Shown: positions 63,958 to 64,000 of the stretch, one piece after another
How positions within the stretch are numbered: position 1 is the stretch's first letter
How the letters are laid out: every line of letters starts with the position of its first letter
From: Bacteroidia bacterium
GTDB lineage: Bacteria > Bacteroidota > Bacteroidia > SpSt-205
Assembly (NCBI GenBank): GCA_025062295.1
Contig: JANXAJ010000002.1
Coordinates: 60,635 to 124,634 of the forward strand
Direction: 5' to 3'
Length of the DNA: 64,000 bases
The notes under the pieces: generated by a model
Database searches by the model: none
Told to the model about the DNA's origin: nothing
The model's input: the letters and a program-made list of their open reading frames with translations, nothing else
Program-made: the position numbers and the translations under genes

Positions 63958-64000
63958 ACACAACCACCAAAACAGACCCCCCTAGGTTGGGGCAGCCACC

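Overview
The 64 kb window looks like a compact chromosomal segment from a Bacteroidota-type bacterium. Evidence for this is the type IX secretion components PorU and PorV, several T9SS cargo proteins with sorting-type C-termini, a TonB receptor, and Bacteroidota-like promoter boxes. I see no CRISPR array, prophage, restriction system or intact transposon. Most genes are housekeeping: nuoJKL, mnmA, plsY, nrnA, metK, class I FBA, trmB, hldD, lipB, lspA, ileS, lpxB, fbp, pspA, thiL, nadA, a fused glycogen synthase/phosphorylase, guaA, sod. There are five tRNA genes. The most interesting signals are: (1) a TACCTTTG-like box (the Bacteroidota -7 promoter consensus TAnnTTTG) repeatedly sitting only 3-8 nt upstream of start codons, and 4-8 nt upstream of tRNA 5' ends, which suggests widespread leaderless transcription; (2) fbp beginning 1 nt after the 3' end of a tRNA-Ser; (3) a family of GC-rich hairpins with a shared GGCAGCCACC core, three of four complete copies following T9SS cargo genes, with T-before/A-after flanks in some copies rather than a normal U-tract; (4) a decayed T9SS cargo pseudogene at the right edge; (5) a giant surface protein with nine ~92-aa tandem repeats; (6) several out-of-frame gene overlaps, including a lipoprotein signal peptide encoded inside the 3' end of nrnA. 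All function calls come from reading the translations; no database search was run.
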